Origin: Pararge aegeria | Taxonomy: Eukaryota > Arthropoda > Insecta > Lepidoptera > Nymphalidae | DNA: 64,000 nt | Assembly: GCF_905163445.1 (NCBI RefSeq) | Contig: NC_053195.1 | Span: 7,616,501-7,680,500, forward strand | Reading direction: 5' to 3' | Part shown: in pieces, positions 54,788-64,000 of the stretch | Position numbering within the stretch: the stretch's first letter is position 1 | Layout: each line of letters starts with the position of its first letter | Program-made: the position numbers and the translations under genes | The notes under the pieces: model-generated | Told to the model about the DNA's origin: nothing | Databases searched by the model: none | What the model saw: only the letters and a program-made list of their open reading frames with translations

Positions 54788-55679
54788 ATTCAAAATTCAA
54801 AATTCAAAATTCATTTATTTCAAGTAGGCCTAATATAAGCACTTTTGAAACGTCAAGTCTGTCTGTTTGTAGTGATTCTACCACCGGTTTGGAAGGCAGA
54901 TTCTACCGAGAAGAAGCCGGCAAGAAACTCAGCAGTTGCTCTTTTCCAACATCAACTATTTACATTTTGCATTTTAACATTCATTTTTCTATCTTGTGAG
55001 AGCTGAAAGCGGAGCCGGATGCTTCCAAGCAACCTTGTCATTAAAAAATTCATCAATTGTATAGTAACCTCGCTGTAATAAATGTGTTTTAACAAATTCT
55101 TTAAACTTGTGCATTGGCAGGTCCAAAATCACCTTAGGAATCATATTATAAAAGCGTATACTCAATCCCACAAATGATCCCTGTACTTTACGCAGACGAT
55201 ATGCAGATGACACTAATTTATGACCATTTCTTGTAAGTCGACTGTTTATGTCCACTTTTTGTTTATAAAGACTAATATGTTGTCTTACAAATACTATATT
55301 GTTATAAATATATTGTGAAGCTACAGTAAGTATGCCTATTTCTTTAAACTTCTCACGGAGGGATGCGCATGATTTAAGTTTATATATTGACCGTACAGCT
55401 CTTTTCTGCAATATAAATATAGTTTCGATATCAGCTGCTTTACCCCATAACAAGATTCCATAGGACATAATACTATGAAAGTACGCAAAATAAACTAGCC
55501 TAGCTATTTCAACGTCAGTAATCTGTCTAATTTTTCTGACTGCGTAGGCAGCCGAGCTTAGTTTACCCGCTAGTGAATCTATATGGGCACCCCACTGTAG
55601 CTTATTATCCAAGGTTACGCCCAGAAAAACTGTGGAAGTCTCTATTTTTAGTGATTCACCATTTATCATTATATTTTTA
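54788..55679 (-). mobile_element. LINE 3' half with ATTCAAA repeat tail
   Basis: Sense is the minus strand: ORF2 C-terminus, about 175 nt of 3' UTR (CTTCTTCTCGGTAGAATCTG, GGCCTACTTGAAATAAAT) and a TTTGAAT microsatellite tail (plus strand ATTCAAA units, 54788-54812). The 5' side ends where repeat R begins. Confidence 0.85.
54989..55669 (-). CDS. LINE ORF2 fragment: C-terminal 226 residues
   Basis: Open minus-strand frame. Residues 15-26 FLGVTLDNKLQW mark the end of the RT palm/thumb. They are followed by LSSAAYAVRKIRQITDVEIA, IMSYGILLWG (67-76), LQKRAVRSIYKL and SLREKFKEIGIL. It ends with the positively charged tail VKTHLLQRGYYTIDEFFNDK. This order is typical of lepidopteran BS/Jockey-type ORF2 proteins. 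The catalytic YADD part is missing. The uninterrupted frame argues for a recent insertion. The apparent ATG at 55667-55669 is simply the first codon after the edge with repeat R, not a real start. Confidence 0.88.
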   Translation of the reverse strand: MINGESLKIETSTVFLGVTLDNKLQWGAHIDSLAGKLSSAAYAVRKIRQITDVEIARLVYFAYFHSIMSYGILLWGKAADIETIFILQKRAVRSIYKLKSCASLREKFKEIGILTVASQYIYNNIVFVRQHISLYKQKVDINSRLTRNGHKLVSSAYRLRKVQGSFVGLSIRFYNMIPKVILDLPMHKFKEFVKTHLLQRGYYTIDEFFNDKVAWKHPAPLSALTR

Positions 55680-55995
55680 CTAGCTGTTGCCCGCGACTTC
55701 GTCTGCGTTTGATTTTGTTTTTAAAGTATTCAGTATCCCTAAGCCTTAAATGATATATACGGTAGTATTTATATATATATATAACATGTGACTCAATTAA
55801 TTATAGCCAAATAATTTGCAATAAAATAAAATTGCGACTATAATTAAAAATCTAAGTTATCCTATCTCTTAAGTTGGACCAGACTACTCACAGTGTGCCA
55901 ATTTAATTTAAAATCGGTTAAGCAGTTTAGGAGTCCATCGCGGACAAACATCGTGACAGGAGATTTATATATATTAAGATATCATTATATTTTTA
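55665..55995 (+). mobile_element. repeat R, complete copy with 15-bp TSDs
   Basis: Element 55680-55980: begins CTAGCTGTTGCCCGCGACTT, contains AAATCGGTTAAGCAGTTTAG and ends TTTATATATATTAAGAT. ATCATTATATTTTTA stands perfectly duplicated at 55665-55679 and 55981-55995. TSD length and AT-rich tail point to LINE-type retroposition. No coding capacity. The copy at 4808 is partial. Confidence 0.85.
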
Positions 55996-57740
55996 TATTA
56001 ATCTCATTATCCTTAGAATTATACTCGTAGCTGTCTTTTAAGTTTCTTTAATTAAAGGCACTAACGAAACCAAATCCTTGAATAGTTCCCAAAACGTGAA
56101 CAACCTTCGGTATCGCTAGCCATCTCACCCAAAGATGTAGCATAATTAATGTGTTTGTCACTACATAAGCCAAAGTTATTTATCTTCGTAGCCGTATTCC
56201 AACTGTGCTGTACACAGACTAATTATAAGCCCAGTATCGGCCATATTGGGATTGATAAAATAACAATTAAGGCATTCTTAATGGTTGATACAATGGAGCC
56301 TGCGCCTGCGACGCTCTGATAAATGACTCTCTCTTGAAACGCTCTTGGCGCGTATTTGATTTATAATATTGTTCGAAAAAAAGAATTATGTTTATTCAAA
56401 CTGAATCGATATAGAGATAGCTCGGAATCTCGATAATAGAGGTACCAAATACCAATTGGTGTGCCTGATTTAGATGTGTTGTTTTTCTATTTCATAATTA
56501 TTATTTGTTTTATTTCCATCCGCTTATCCTTAAGTTTAAATTTAGCTTCAGACATACGAAAGATCCAACGCTAAGAGGGTAGGTACATGGATAACCCCAA
56601 TATTATTTTTACTTTTTAGGCAATGATTTTTTTGCAAGCAAGCAATTGGCAAGTACAAATAATGGCAAATGGTATTTAACATTAAATATTTATGTCATTA
56701 TTATAAACGCGACGCTTAAATGTAACTAAAAAATAGATTTTATAAAAGTTGCAATACACAAAAAGATAATAATAAAAAAAAGGTTTTTTTGTAAAGGTTT
56801 TTTATAAAATTTCGGACATTCCTGTCCTTTATGAAATTGCGAATTCAATTTTAGCTAACGTTTATTTCAGTTTTCAGTTGCTAACTAAAATAGTATGTCT
56901 GCTAACCAAGAAGCGGCCGTATCGCATCATGTTTAAGTTACATCGGTGCAGCGAATTCCGGAGGCTAGCTTTGAATCGTGATGCGATACCTTTTTACCAC
57001 GATTGTAAGACCCAGGCAGCTCGTGCCACAAATCGGCCGAGCATAGTCAATAAATTTAGTTTTAATATTATAATAATTAATAATGTAATTCTTAGATTAA
57101 TAAATTTACATTACTCTTAAAATCTCTTTATTCTGTACTCTGCTGCGACCCTATAAGTATAGCATTAACACGTGAATTATTGCCTGAATATTATCTAGAT
57201 TTATCACCTCTTTTCTCTTGTTTTCTCTTTGTAATACGTGACACCATTAGACCCTAAATATCAATACAGTTTATGAAATGGTTGTCACTGCGAATTTTGT
57301 TTGACAAGTTTCTCTAAAAGTTCTGGAAAAACTCGTTAATTCTTTAGAAGTTTTGGAAAAACTGGTTGTAGAAAAGATTTTCAATAATATGTAGAGAACA
57401 TGAATCTAAGCTGTGAAAATATATCAGAAATATTATGTAGACGTCAAATTACTCTAAGAGCCTTTAGTTAAGTAAGTTTACAGCGCTTAAACTCGTCCGC
57501 TATCTTTAACATAAATTTGTAAGATAAGTATGTATTTTTTGTGGTCTAAATATATTAAAACCGACCGTTGGTCCTGTGTGTGTAATGTTAAAAAGGGTAC
57601 AAGCTCAATTTTACGATCGTCATAAATGCCACATAAAAAAGGATAAAGTGTTTTAATTTCTCCCGCTTCAAATAAGATGGCGTTAATTTTAACCCGTAAG
57701 AGGTGAGACTAAGAGCCTGTGGTCAAGAAAATATTGTTAA
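55996..57740. other. AT-rich noncoding stretch
   Basis: No gene recognised. 56270-56350 is GC-balanced (GCCTGCGCCTGCGACGCTC). An 80-codon frame (56878-57120) shows no domain. Confidence 0.35.
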
Positions 57741-57744
57741 ATGG

Positions 57745-57920
57745 TCATCATCATCATTCTACATAGTTGAGTCTCCCACCTGGACACAGGCCTCCTTGCT
57801 CATAGGAGGGAAGGTTTTATAAGAGTATTTACCTACAACTCTGCTTTAATGTGAAATTGGTGGTTGTTAACTATTTCACATACATATATGTGATAATAAC
57901 ACGACGCGACGGCTTGACGT
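57745..57920 (-). repeat. repeat E, longer copy
   Basis: CATCATCATCATTCTACATA, GGACACAGGCCTCCTTGCTC, ATAGGAGGGAAGGTTTTATA, AACTCTGCTTTAATGTGAAA, GCGACGGCTTGACGTTTC. Matches 61805-61960 in order. Confidence 0.68.
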
Positions 57921-57924
57921 TTCA

Positions 57925-59395
57925 AATATTATTAATACTTATACTTTTTCTTAAATATAGTTAAACGGGTACATACCACGATAATATTTAAGAAATGTTG
58001 ATTAACCGCAAAAATTTTAGTTTAAAATCTTGTACTTTTTGTTTAGAAAATCCCAAAACAATACGCAAAAAAATCGATTCTCTTCAGTTATATATAGCAT
58101 GCTAAGTAAGCTAACTACTAAAACAGCAGTTTTAAATGGTCTCGGTAAAGTATTAAATGTGTTGCTTCCATGGTCTTTGTTGCATTACTCTGATCACGCC
58201 AGAGGCTGCTATTTAGGGCAAATATTTTTATTCTCATGAGCATTACAACTTGTCGGTATCTTGCATGCCTTTAATTAAGTCGGTGCATTGCATTATCCAC
58301 CTACTTACTACTCTGGTGAATATCACTCTGCCTTGCATAATAGGTTGCTATCTTGATTCATTCTGTTCGCTTTAGTAAATAGTGGCTGAGTTCATGCAAT
58401 ATGGAGACTTTGATCGACGAAACTCCATGTGTAAATATATTGTTATGATATAATATATTGTTCTGAGCACTTAGGTTTGACAACTGCAAAAGACACAAGC
58501 TCTTATACTACATGCTTCTAATTCTTTGTCATTATAAGACTTTTATGCGTTTTATGTTTCTTCTTGCATAGCTGACGATCATAAAACATCGGCTGGTTAT
58601 ATTTGTTGATTTTTCCTCAACGTATGTTTTCATAGAAAGTATAATTAAATTGTGTGGTATTTTATAGAAATGCATTTATGTAATGACTCTTATCCTTTTG
58701 TTTACAGAGTTACTTGCTTGAGGAATTATCATTTCATAATTATTTTATGATCAGCACTTACCAGATCTAGGTCTGAATTTTAGTTTTCAGCTTGCGGTCT
58801 GTAATAAGTAGGTACTGTCTACTTTGTTATTACATTACTTATAATTGTGTAGGTAATAATAAATAAGTACCGTGGTATTAAAGTACTATATATTATAATA
58901 TGACAATTATAACATCGTTTGCACACATAGAAAAACGTTAAATAATTTAAAATTCAATAATGTATTTACGCATTTTAGACATCGCACTTTCATGTTTAAG
59001 CTCAAATTTAGAGGATCATAAAAGGCGAAAAAGTAATTATCGGACCAGTCCAACACACGTCATTAGTTTAAGCGCGTTTGGGAAAAATGTCATTTTACGA
59101 TTTTATTTAGTAAAAACTTTGGAATGTTTTGACTCCAAAGTACCCATGCGGTGTTATCGTCGAATAATAAATACTCCAATAAAGATAATCATTAAAACGA
59201 ACCCTAATTATTGACAAATCTTACGCTTCTCGAGAAATTACGACGTATTTCGTTAAACATGTCATACTTTGGATATTTTTAACAACTATTATAAAAAAAA
59301 ACGATGCAAAAATTGGTATTTACTGTATTTAGTTTTAGCCACAAAAACACTATTTCTGATTTAATCACGTAAGGGCTATTATTTTGGAAATTAAT
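57925..59395. other. AT-rich noncoding stretch
   Basis: No gene or repeat recognised. Frames of 69 codons (58030-58239) and 84 codons (58960-59214) show no domain. Confidence 0.35.
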
Positions 59396-59398
59396 CTC

Positions 59399-59632
59399 TG
59401 GAGAATCTGTATGGTGTAATTTATAATTTCTTTAATCTTTATACTCCACACCAAACATATATTCGGCAATGTACCCTCTACGCACGTTTCGCTCCGAAAC
59501 CGGAGCATCCTCTGGAGCTGTTGACTTTACAATGAGTAAATGTTAAGTACTGCTTTCCGCGGAGTATAGCAAAGTAAGCTTAACTTTCATAATATATCAT
59601 AAAATTTCGCAAAGTAACGCCTGCTTCTATCC
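59399..59632 (-). mobile_element. foldback family, copy with loop and outer end
   Basis: GAGAATCTGTATGGTGTAAT, CTTTATACTCCACACCAAAC (arm), GCTCCGAAACCGGAGCATCC (loop), then CGCGGAGTATAGCAAAGTAA and GCAAAGTAACGCCTGCTTCT (opposite outer arm). The left outer and right inner arm parts are deleted. Confidence 0.75.
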
Positions 59633-59695
59633 AACACGTAGGGGCTCTCCGAGCATAGCTCTTTCCATTTCCCCTTGAGTGACTCTAAACCCAAA
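59633..59695 (-). repeat. RTE-like LINE fragment
   Basis: ACACGTAGGGGCTCTCCGAG, CATAGCTCTTTCCATTTC matches 50335-50400 and 47775-47805. Confidence 0.5.
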
Positions 59696-59699
59696 AATA

Positions 59700-59825
59700 G
59701 TCGCCGTCATCATCAATCCATTACCTGTCCACTAAAGGGTACGGGCCTCCTTTCAGAAAGAGAAAAACTTAGATACGACCTAGTCCACCCTTGAAGCAAG
59801 TAATATGTAACTTGATAAACTCACA
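59700..59825 (-). repeat. SINE M fragment, internally deleted
   Basis: CGTCATCATCAATCCATTAC, CTAAAGGGTACGGGCCTCCT, ACCTAGTCCACCCTTGAAGC: reversed tail and body joined to the AAGCAAGTAATAT region. Confidence 0.65.
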
Positions 59826-59827
59826 CA

Positions 59828-59930
59828 AACCCTCAGCCTGTTCACTCCCCACTGCTGGGCCCATATGAGTGAGGGTTTTTAGAACATGGACCCACCACGC
59901 TGCTCTTATGTAGGTCGGTAAGCTAAATTG
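59828..59930 (-). repeat. repeat E copy
   Basis: ACCCTCAGCCTGTTCACTCC, CCACTGCTGGGCCCATATGA, ACATGGACCCACCACGCTGC, TATGTAGGTCGGTAAGCTAA. Confidence 0.65.
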
Positions 59931-59934
59931 ATAA

Positions 59935-60525
59935 TGCCAAATTTCAACTTATCTATTTGCCAGATCGAGCAGAGAATCGGAAGGACATACGATATGAATA
60001 ATGCAATTAAAAAAACAAAGCTTTTGATAGAAACAAGCTAGTCTTGGTTGAATAACTAGCTAGATCAAAATAGTTAGGCATTAAGTAAAATGGTTTACAA
60101 AATACATTACACCTCGATAATTCGTCTACCTATATCCATTAACAAGGTGGTTTGAGACTTGCGTAAATCGCAATATAAAATTGTAGATTAAATAGAATCG
60201 TGCACGTAAAACGGGTTATTTACGACTCAATAATTTTTAATTCAGAGTAGCGCCACAAATCACTGGTTCAATAAATTAACGTCAATTACAGTTTTTGGCA
60301 AACGAAAGGAATAGCGTTGCGAAAACGTTGCAAAAGTGATTAAAATCTCCGTTGATGAAAATATAAGAAGAAAAAGTCATATATTGCTTTATTAAAATTA
60401 AGATTGCTGGTTGAAATATGGCCCTTATATACTACTTGGGTTGTAAGGGGAAGGCCCAGTCAGCCTTCCTAATCGTCAACCTCACTTGCCCGTTGTGCAT
60501 CCTGCTGACCGAGTAATGGGGGTAG
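59935..60525. other. no feature seen
   Basis: AT-rich up to the next LINE tail; no recognised gene or repeat. Confidence 0.35.
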
Positions 60526-60531
60526 AACCAT

Positions 60532-61045
60532 TTTTTTTTATATTAATAGCGAGCAAACGAGCAAGTGGGTCACCTGATGATAAGTGCTCACCGCCGCCCA
60601 TAAACATCTGCAACACCAGAGGAGCCACCGATGCGTTGCCGGCTTTTAAGGAATTTGTTTATCCACCCCTTGAATAACCCTAGATTGTAATTTTAAGGAA
60701 ACACATCAGATGGAAGATTGTTCCATAATTGGTATTTCGCACAGTAGAATACAGATGATGAGGGTGGAATTTATTTGTACGGCGCGAGGTGCGGTCAGAG
60801 AACAGGGTATCAACGCAAACAACTCTTCAGAACATTCTCCATTATAGAGTCGATAAAACACACAAAGGGAGCTTACAACTCTTCGGTGCCCCAGGGACTC
60901 CAAACTGCAAGTCAATTTGAGATTGTCAACAAGTTGAACTGCCCGCTTTTGTATCCGATTAAATGGAAGGAGTTGGTAAAGAAGTGCCCCAGCCCAAAGA
61001 TGTGAGCGGTTGTTGCTCCATTCTAAAACAGCTGGTTCAAAATCC
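60532..61045 (-). pseudogene. Jockey-like LINE C-terminus and 3' UTR
   Basis: On the minus strand, 60706-61047 reads NNRSHLWAGALLYQLLPFNR, IQKRAVQLVDNLKLTCSLES, VVSSLCVFYRLYNGECSEEL. The protein then continues in other frames through HPHHL- and NKFLKS-type residues to the GGSSGA area and TGA (60588-60590). A deletion around 60725-60765 removes part of the domain seen intact at 2300-2560. A T run at 60532-60539 marks the A-tail. Same LINE group as 2238-2580 and, more distantly, 5608-6815. Confidence 0.83.
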
Positions 61046-61244
61046 AATGACTGGTAACGGCAGCGTTATCGGTTCGAGAGGGCCAGCATTGCGATCACCA
61101 ACCCGCATGCCATGCGTGATGGTAATTGGCAAAACTTTTATGGCAAATCAAAAACCACAGACCCAATTTCCGGCGGCATCGCTCTTCCTGGCTCTGGCCG
61201 ATATGGTAACGGCGGGATGGATCTGAAACGTGGTCACTAACTAT
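61046..61244. other. unclassified, repeat-like
   Basis: GC-richer than its surroundings, with ACCCGCATGCCATGCGTGAT and CATCGCTCTTCCTGGCTCTG. The plus-strand frame is open, but I recognise no family with confidence; it sits between two LINE tails and is probably a retroelement piece. Confidence 0.3.
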
Positions 61245-61508
61245 GGGCCTCATAAGAGAGCAAATGATCAAATTAGAAATGAGGATATCAGTAGCAGAAA
61301 CTTACCTTAGAGTTACCGACACAATGGGCGGGGCACAAAGCTGGGAAAACCAATAGACGTTTGGGCCCCAAGGTATTGGAATGGCGACCCCGCAGCGGTA
61401 AACGCAGCGTTGATCGATCCCAACGAGCCGCTGGACAACAAGCGGCCCAGAATCGTTGCTGTGTGCTGGTCTGACGTAAACGGTGCTATTACAGGCAGAT
61501 GAAGCTTA
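61245..61508 (+). pseudogene. RTE-like LINE C-terminus, forward
   Basis: ACTATGGGCCTCATAAGAGA, ACACAATGGGCGGGGCACAA, GTATTGGAATGGCGACCCCG encode, in broken frames, WRPRSGKRSVDRSQRA-like residues of the RTE C-terminus. It is the inverse orientation of the copies at 47465 and 50055. The QQWTS end is absent. Confidence 0.7.
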
Positions 61509-61650
61509 ACACTCACGTCTCAGGTTGATGGGCATAGGACGGCACTTTGTAGGTCGCACATGCATATCCTGCAGTGTTGCTCTGTTTATTGGCGATGGAA
61601 TTTGCACTAACCATCAGATGGGTCTTATTTGGTCGGTCAATGATTACTAT
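61509..61650 (-). repeat. repeat family C copy
   Basis: ACTCACGTCTCAGGTTGATG, GGCATAGGACGGCACTTTGT, TGTTGCTCTGTTTATTGGCG match 1965-2090. Confidence 0.6.
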
Positions 61651-61804
61651 AAAAGAGTATAGGGAAAACTATACTTTTATGGATTAGAGGAGCTTTCAAC
61701 GAGTTACTGGCTTCTAAGGAGATTGTTTATCCACCTGTTAAACAATCCCAAATCTTAGCTTAAAAGAATACAATAGAAGCCAGACTTTCTATAAAATTGT
61801 AACG

Positions 61805-61965
61805 TCACAGTGCTGGGGACAGGCCTCCTGTCTTATGAGAGAGAAGGTTTAGAGTATACATCCATCACGCTGCTCTAATGCGGTTTTCTGGGCTATGATA
61901 ATAACCGGGTACGGCTTGACGTGCTCTCCGAGGCACGTTTGACAGCGTCAAATTCCTAACTGAAG
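61805..61965 (-). repeat. repeat E copy
   Basis: ACAGTGCTGGGGACAGGCCT, TATGAGAGAGAAGGTTTAGA, CATCACGCTGCTCTAATGCG, GGTACGGCTTGACGTGCTCT. Confidence 0.65.
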
Positions 61966-61969
61966 GCTA

Positions 61970-62950
61970 GTACTGAGAATATATTTAACAAAACATAATG
62001 ACAACAATACGTAACTGCTCGATCCGTGAATTGACCCCAGTACCCAACTTTCTAACCAGAAAACCAAATATGTCAATATTATTTCTCGAGAATAATAAGA
62101 ATGGAATTAGATTAACACAAAATTTATGCAAAAAATCTTTTTGTGTTAATAAAACCGGTAGAAATTAAAATGTCACAAAGATTCGGAATGAACATTAATA
62201 GATTGCCAGGAATTTCGTATAAAATTATATATCATTGTACTTGTCTCTTTTTGTATTAATTTGTCAGAAGCTAACACCTAGGTATATGATTTGTGTGGGC
62301 TCAAGAATTTTTATTTTTGTAAATATACGTGTAAGATATTGGATGTAAATCTATTTGTTTTATTTGTAACTCGTGTGAGACCTGTACTTCGAGATTTGAA
62401 GTATACAAATCTCTTGGTTTTCCCATAATTCTTACATACCTACTAAAATATTCCGTAGTTTACACAGAATTTCAAAACACAAAAAAGAACAAAAGCTTTG
62501 GGCTACAGCTAGTTTATAATAAGGAAACTAAGAATAACTGATGCCCGAAAATAAATAACTAATACCAAAAATATTTTTTAATGAAACGTTATACACACAC
62601 CAATACTGTACAAATAAGAAATCGGACACGTAACACCGCCGTGACCCGACTGCGTCGCACTCATATATTTACTTTATCTTGTTCAATACACTTAAATACA
62701 AATTAATACAACCGAAGGACCGGCTCTTAATGGCGGCTCGGACTGTTTATTTTACACCTCGGGATGGGACATGCAGGTTTTATTTTTAATTTTTTTATTG
62801 GGTCCTCTCATTGGGTAAGCGCAGACATCAGACCGCCCCTTATATTTAGTAACTTATGACTATTTTACTGGCGACTAATTATTTCTCTACAGATTTTACT
62901 GTCTTAACACTTGCATGAGAAACAAATCGTTAGACCCATACTCGAAAAGA
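61970..62950. other. AT-rich noncoding stretch
   Basis: A 12-bp hairpin, ATTAACACAAAA (62111-62122) with TTTTGTGTTAAT (62139-62150). TTTGGGCTACAGCTAG at 62498 resembles a reversed repeat R start. No gene. Confidence 0.4.
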
Positions 62951-62954
62951 GCCA

Positions 62955-63030
62955 TGCCTCAAACTCACTCTCTTCATTAAGAGCCTGTGCCGAACAGTGG
63001 GACATAAACAGGCTGAGGGATTTAATTACA
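62955..63030 (+). repeat. repeat E fragment
   Basis: AGAGCCTGTGCCGAACAGTG, GGACATAAACAGGCTGAGGG is the forward counterpart of 59828-59870. Confidence 0.5.
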
Positions 63031-63034
63031 CCAT

Positions 63035-64000
63035 TTTCGAATATTAGGAAACCAGTGTTGCCGCAAACAGACTTTGAGGTATGAGACTGAATAGGTATGG
63101 GGACAGAACAATAGTACAATCCGACAAATAATAAAGGAATTCATTTATTGAACAAAAATCGGAACATTAGACATCACTGTCATCCTCTTGCTCATCTAAT
63201 ATTGAAAAGCTATTAAGAATCACCGCTCTGATACTGTATTATTACCGTTATTCTTGCCACTTCCTAAGCCAATGAGCTAATTTTGTGCTTAGAGGTACTG
63301 TTGTCTATATGGTCTTATTTTTGGTATAAAATGCTTCTTCAAATATTGTTTCATTGGATTGGAAAACTATAATAAAATAAAACAATTGATCAACTATTGT
63401 TATGAATACCTCTACATCATTACAAAGTTTATCAAAGGTATACGTCTTTTATTTACTAGTTGGTACTGTTTTATTAAAATCCAATTTACGAATATTTAAG
63501 TTGTAACTTATAGTTCATGAATTTGAAAATTTGTCTTTCATCAGTTACATACTAATTTAGTGTTCAATGCGTTAGTCTTGTCGGAAGTATGCAGCTGCTA
63601 AGAAATGTTCCAGCTACATTGCTTTTAGCGCCTTCTAACCGGGATACAACTAAACATATTTCTTGGAATTAACTGCTAATACCTTTTGAATTGTTCAACT
63701 ATTTTATCAATACAACTTTAAACATTTGAATTCCGTTCATAATTATTATTAAATACTTATTAATGTTATAAATGCGAAGGTTTTTTAAACCACAACGCAT
63801 AATCAATATTATTTGTAAAAAACCCTTAATATTTTTTCCCGGGCCTTCAACGGGGCATAGTTGGCTAGGATTCTGGCAACTTTGATCCTTCGAGTGGCCA
63901 GTAAAAATGTTAACTGGCAGCCCTCGGATCTCAAGTTAACTTGTTAACCACTTTTAACAGTTCTTAAATTCAAAGTACAAATATTTAAAAGTCAGATTAA
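63035..64000. other. no feature seen
   Basis: AT-rich to the window end; nothing recognised. Confidence 0.35.

Noticed and set aside
60963..61226. 87-codon plus-strand frame as a small gene
   Set aside because: Lies across a LINE tail and an unclassified repeat-like segment; no independent support.
1..64000. CRISPR arrays, operons, phage or bacterial elements
   Set aside because: No regularly spaced repeats, no dense coding, and the repeat content is that of an insect genome.

Overview
The window looks like intergenic or intronic DNA from a lepidopteran insect, probably a butterfly. It is AT-rich and eukaryotic, with no operons. It is littered with tRNA-derived SINEs and non-LTR retrotransposon (LINE) tails of types I recognise from moth and butterfly genomes. 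A satyrine-type nymphalid is my guess from the SINE heads only. I find no host protein-coding gene, no rRNA gene, no credible functional tRNA gene and no CRISPR array. The only convincing protein-coding sequence is retrotransposon-derived.

Layout. 1-6.8 kb: a broken RTE-like reverse transcriptase (minus strand, running off the left edge), a Jockey-like 3' end, a 103-bp SINE with perfect target-site duplications (TSDs), a SINE-body fragment containing a perfect 32-bp palindrome, and the best-preserved LINE (5.6-6.8 kb). 6.8-13.2 kb: quiet AT-rich DNA with one short TIR element. 13.4-17.6 kb: decayed LINE and SINE tails. 18.5, 21.1 and 59.4 kb: three copies of a foldback element. 23-32 kb: several SINEs, a hAT-like MITE and a chimeric SINE. 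32-46 kb: unique-looking blocks (some GC-rich or dense in TAAT motifs) between SINEs. One of these SINEs (36.5 kb) carries two back-to-back perfect hairpins. 47-51 kb: a 61-bp near-perfect hairpin beside related sequences, plus LINE and SINE tails. 54.8-56 kb: a LINE tail with a 300-bp repeat at its 5' edge, itself bounded by perfect 15-bp TSDs. 59-62 kb: a dense pile of nested fragments.

How the parts relate. LINEs supply reverse transcriptase and SINEs are their presumed parasites. The tail of SINE family T (23.3, 27.0, 49.6 kb and fragments) closely matches the end of the LINE at 5.6-6.8 kb, starting at that LINE's stop codon. It includes a small stem-loop that also follows the ORF of a second LINE group (2.3 and 60.6 kb). 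A second theme is repeated snap-back palindromes (4.1, 30.6, 32.3, 36.5, 48.1 kb), several of them inside otherwise ordinary repeats.

Repeat labels are local: family M = SINE with a GGTAGCCCAGTGGGT head and an ATG-repeat tail; G = SINE with a TGGCGCAGTGGGCAG head and a TTTA-type tail; T = SINE with the LINE-like tail; D = SINE with an AGTGGTTAGCAT-type head; C and E = unclassified repeats; R = repeat beginning CTAGCTGTTGCCCGCGAC. All family assignments come from reading; no alignment or database search was run.
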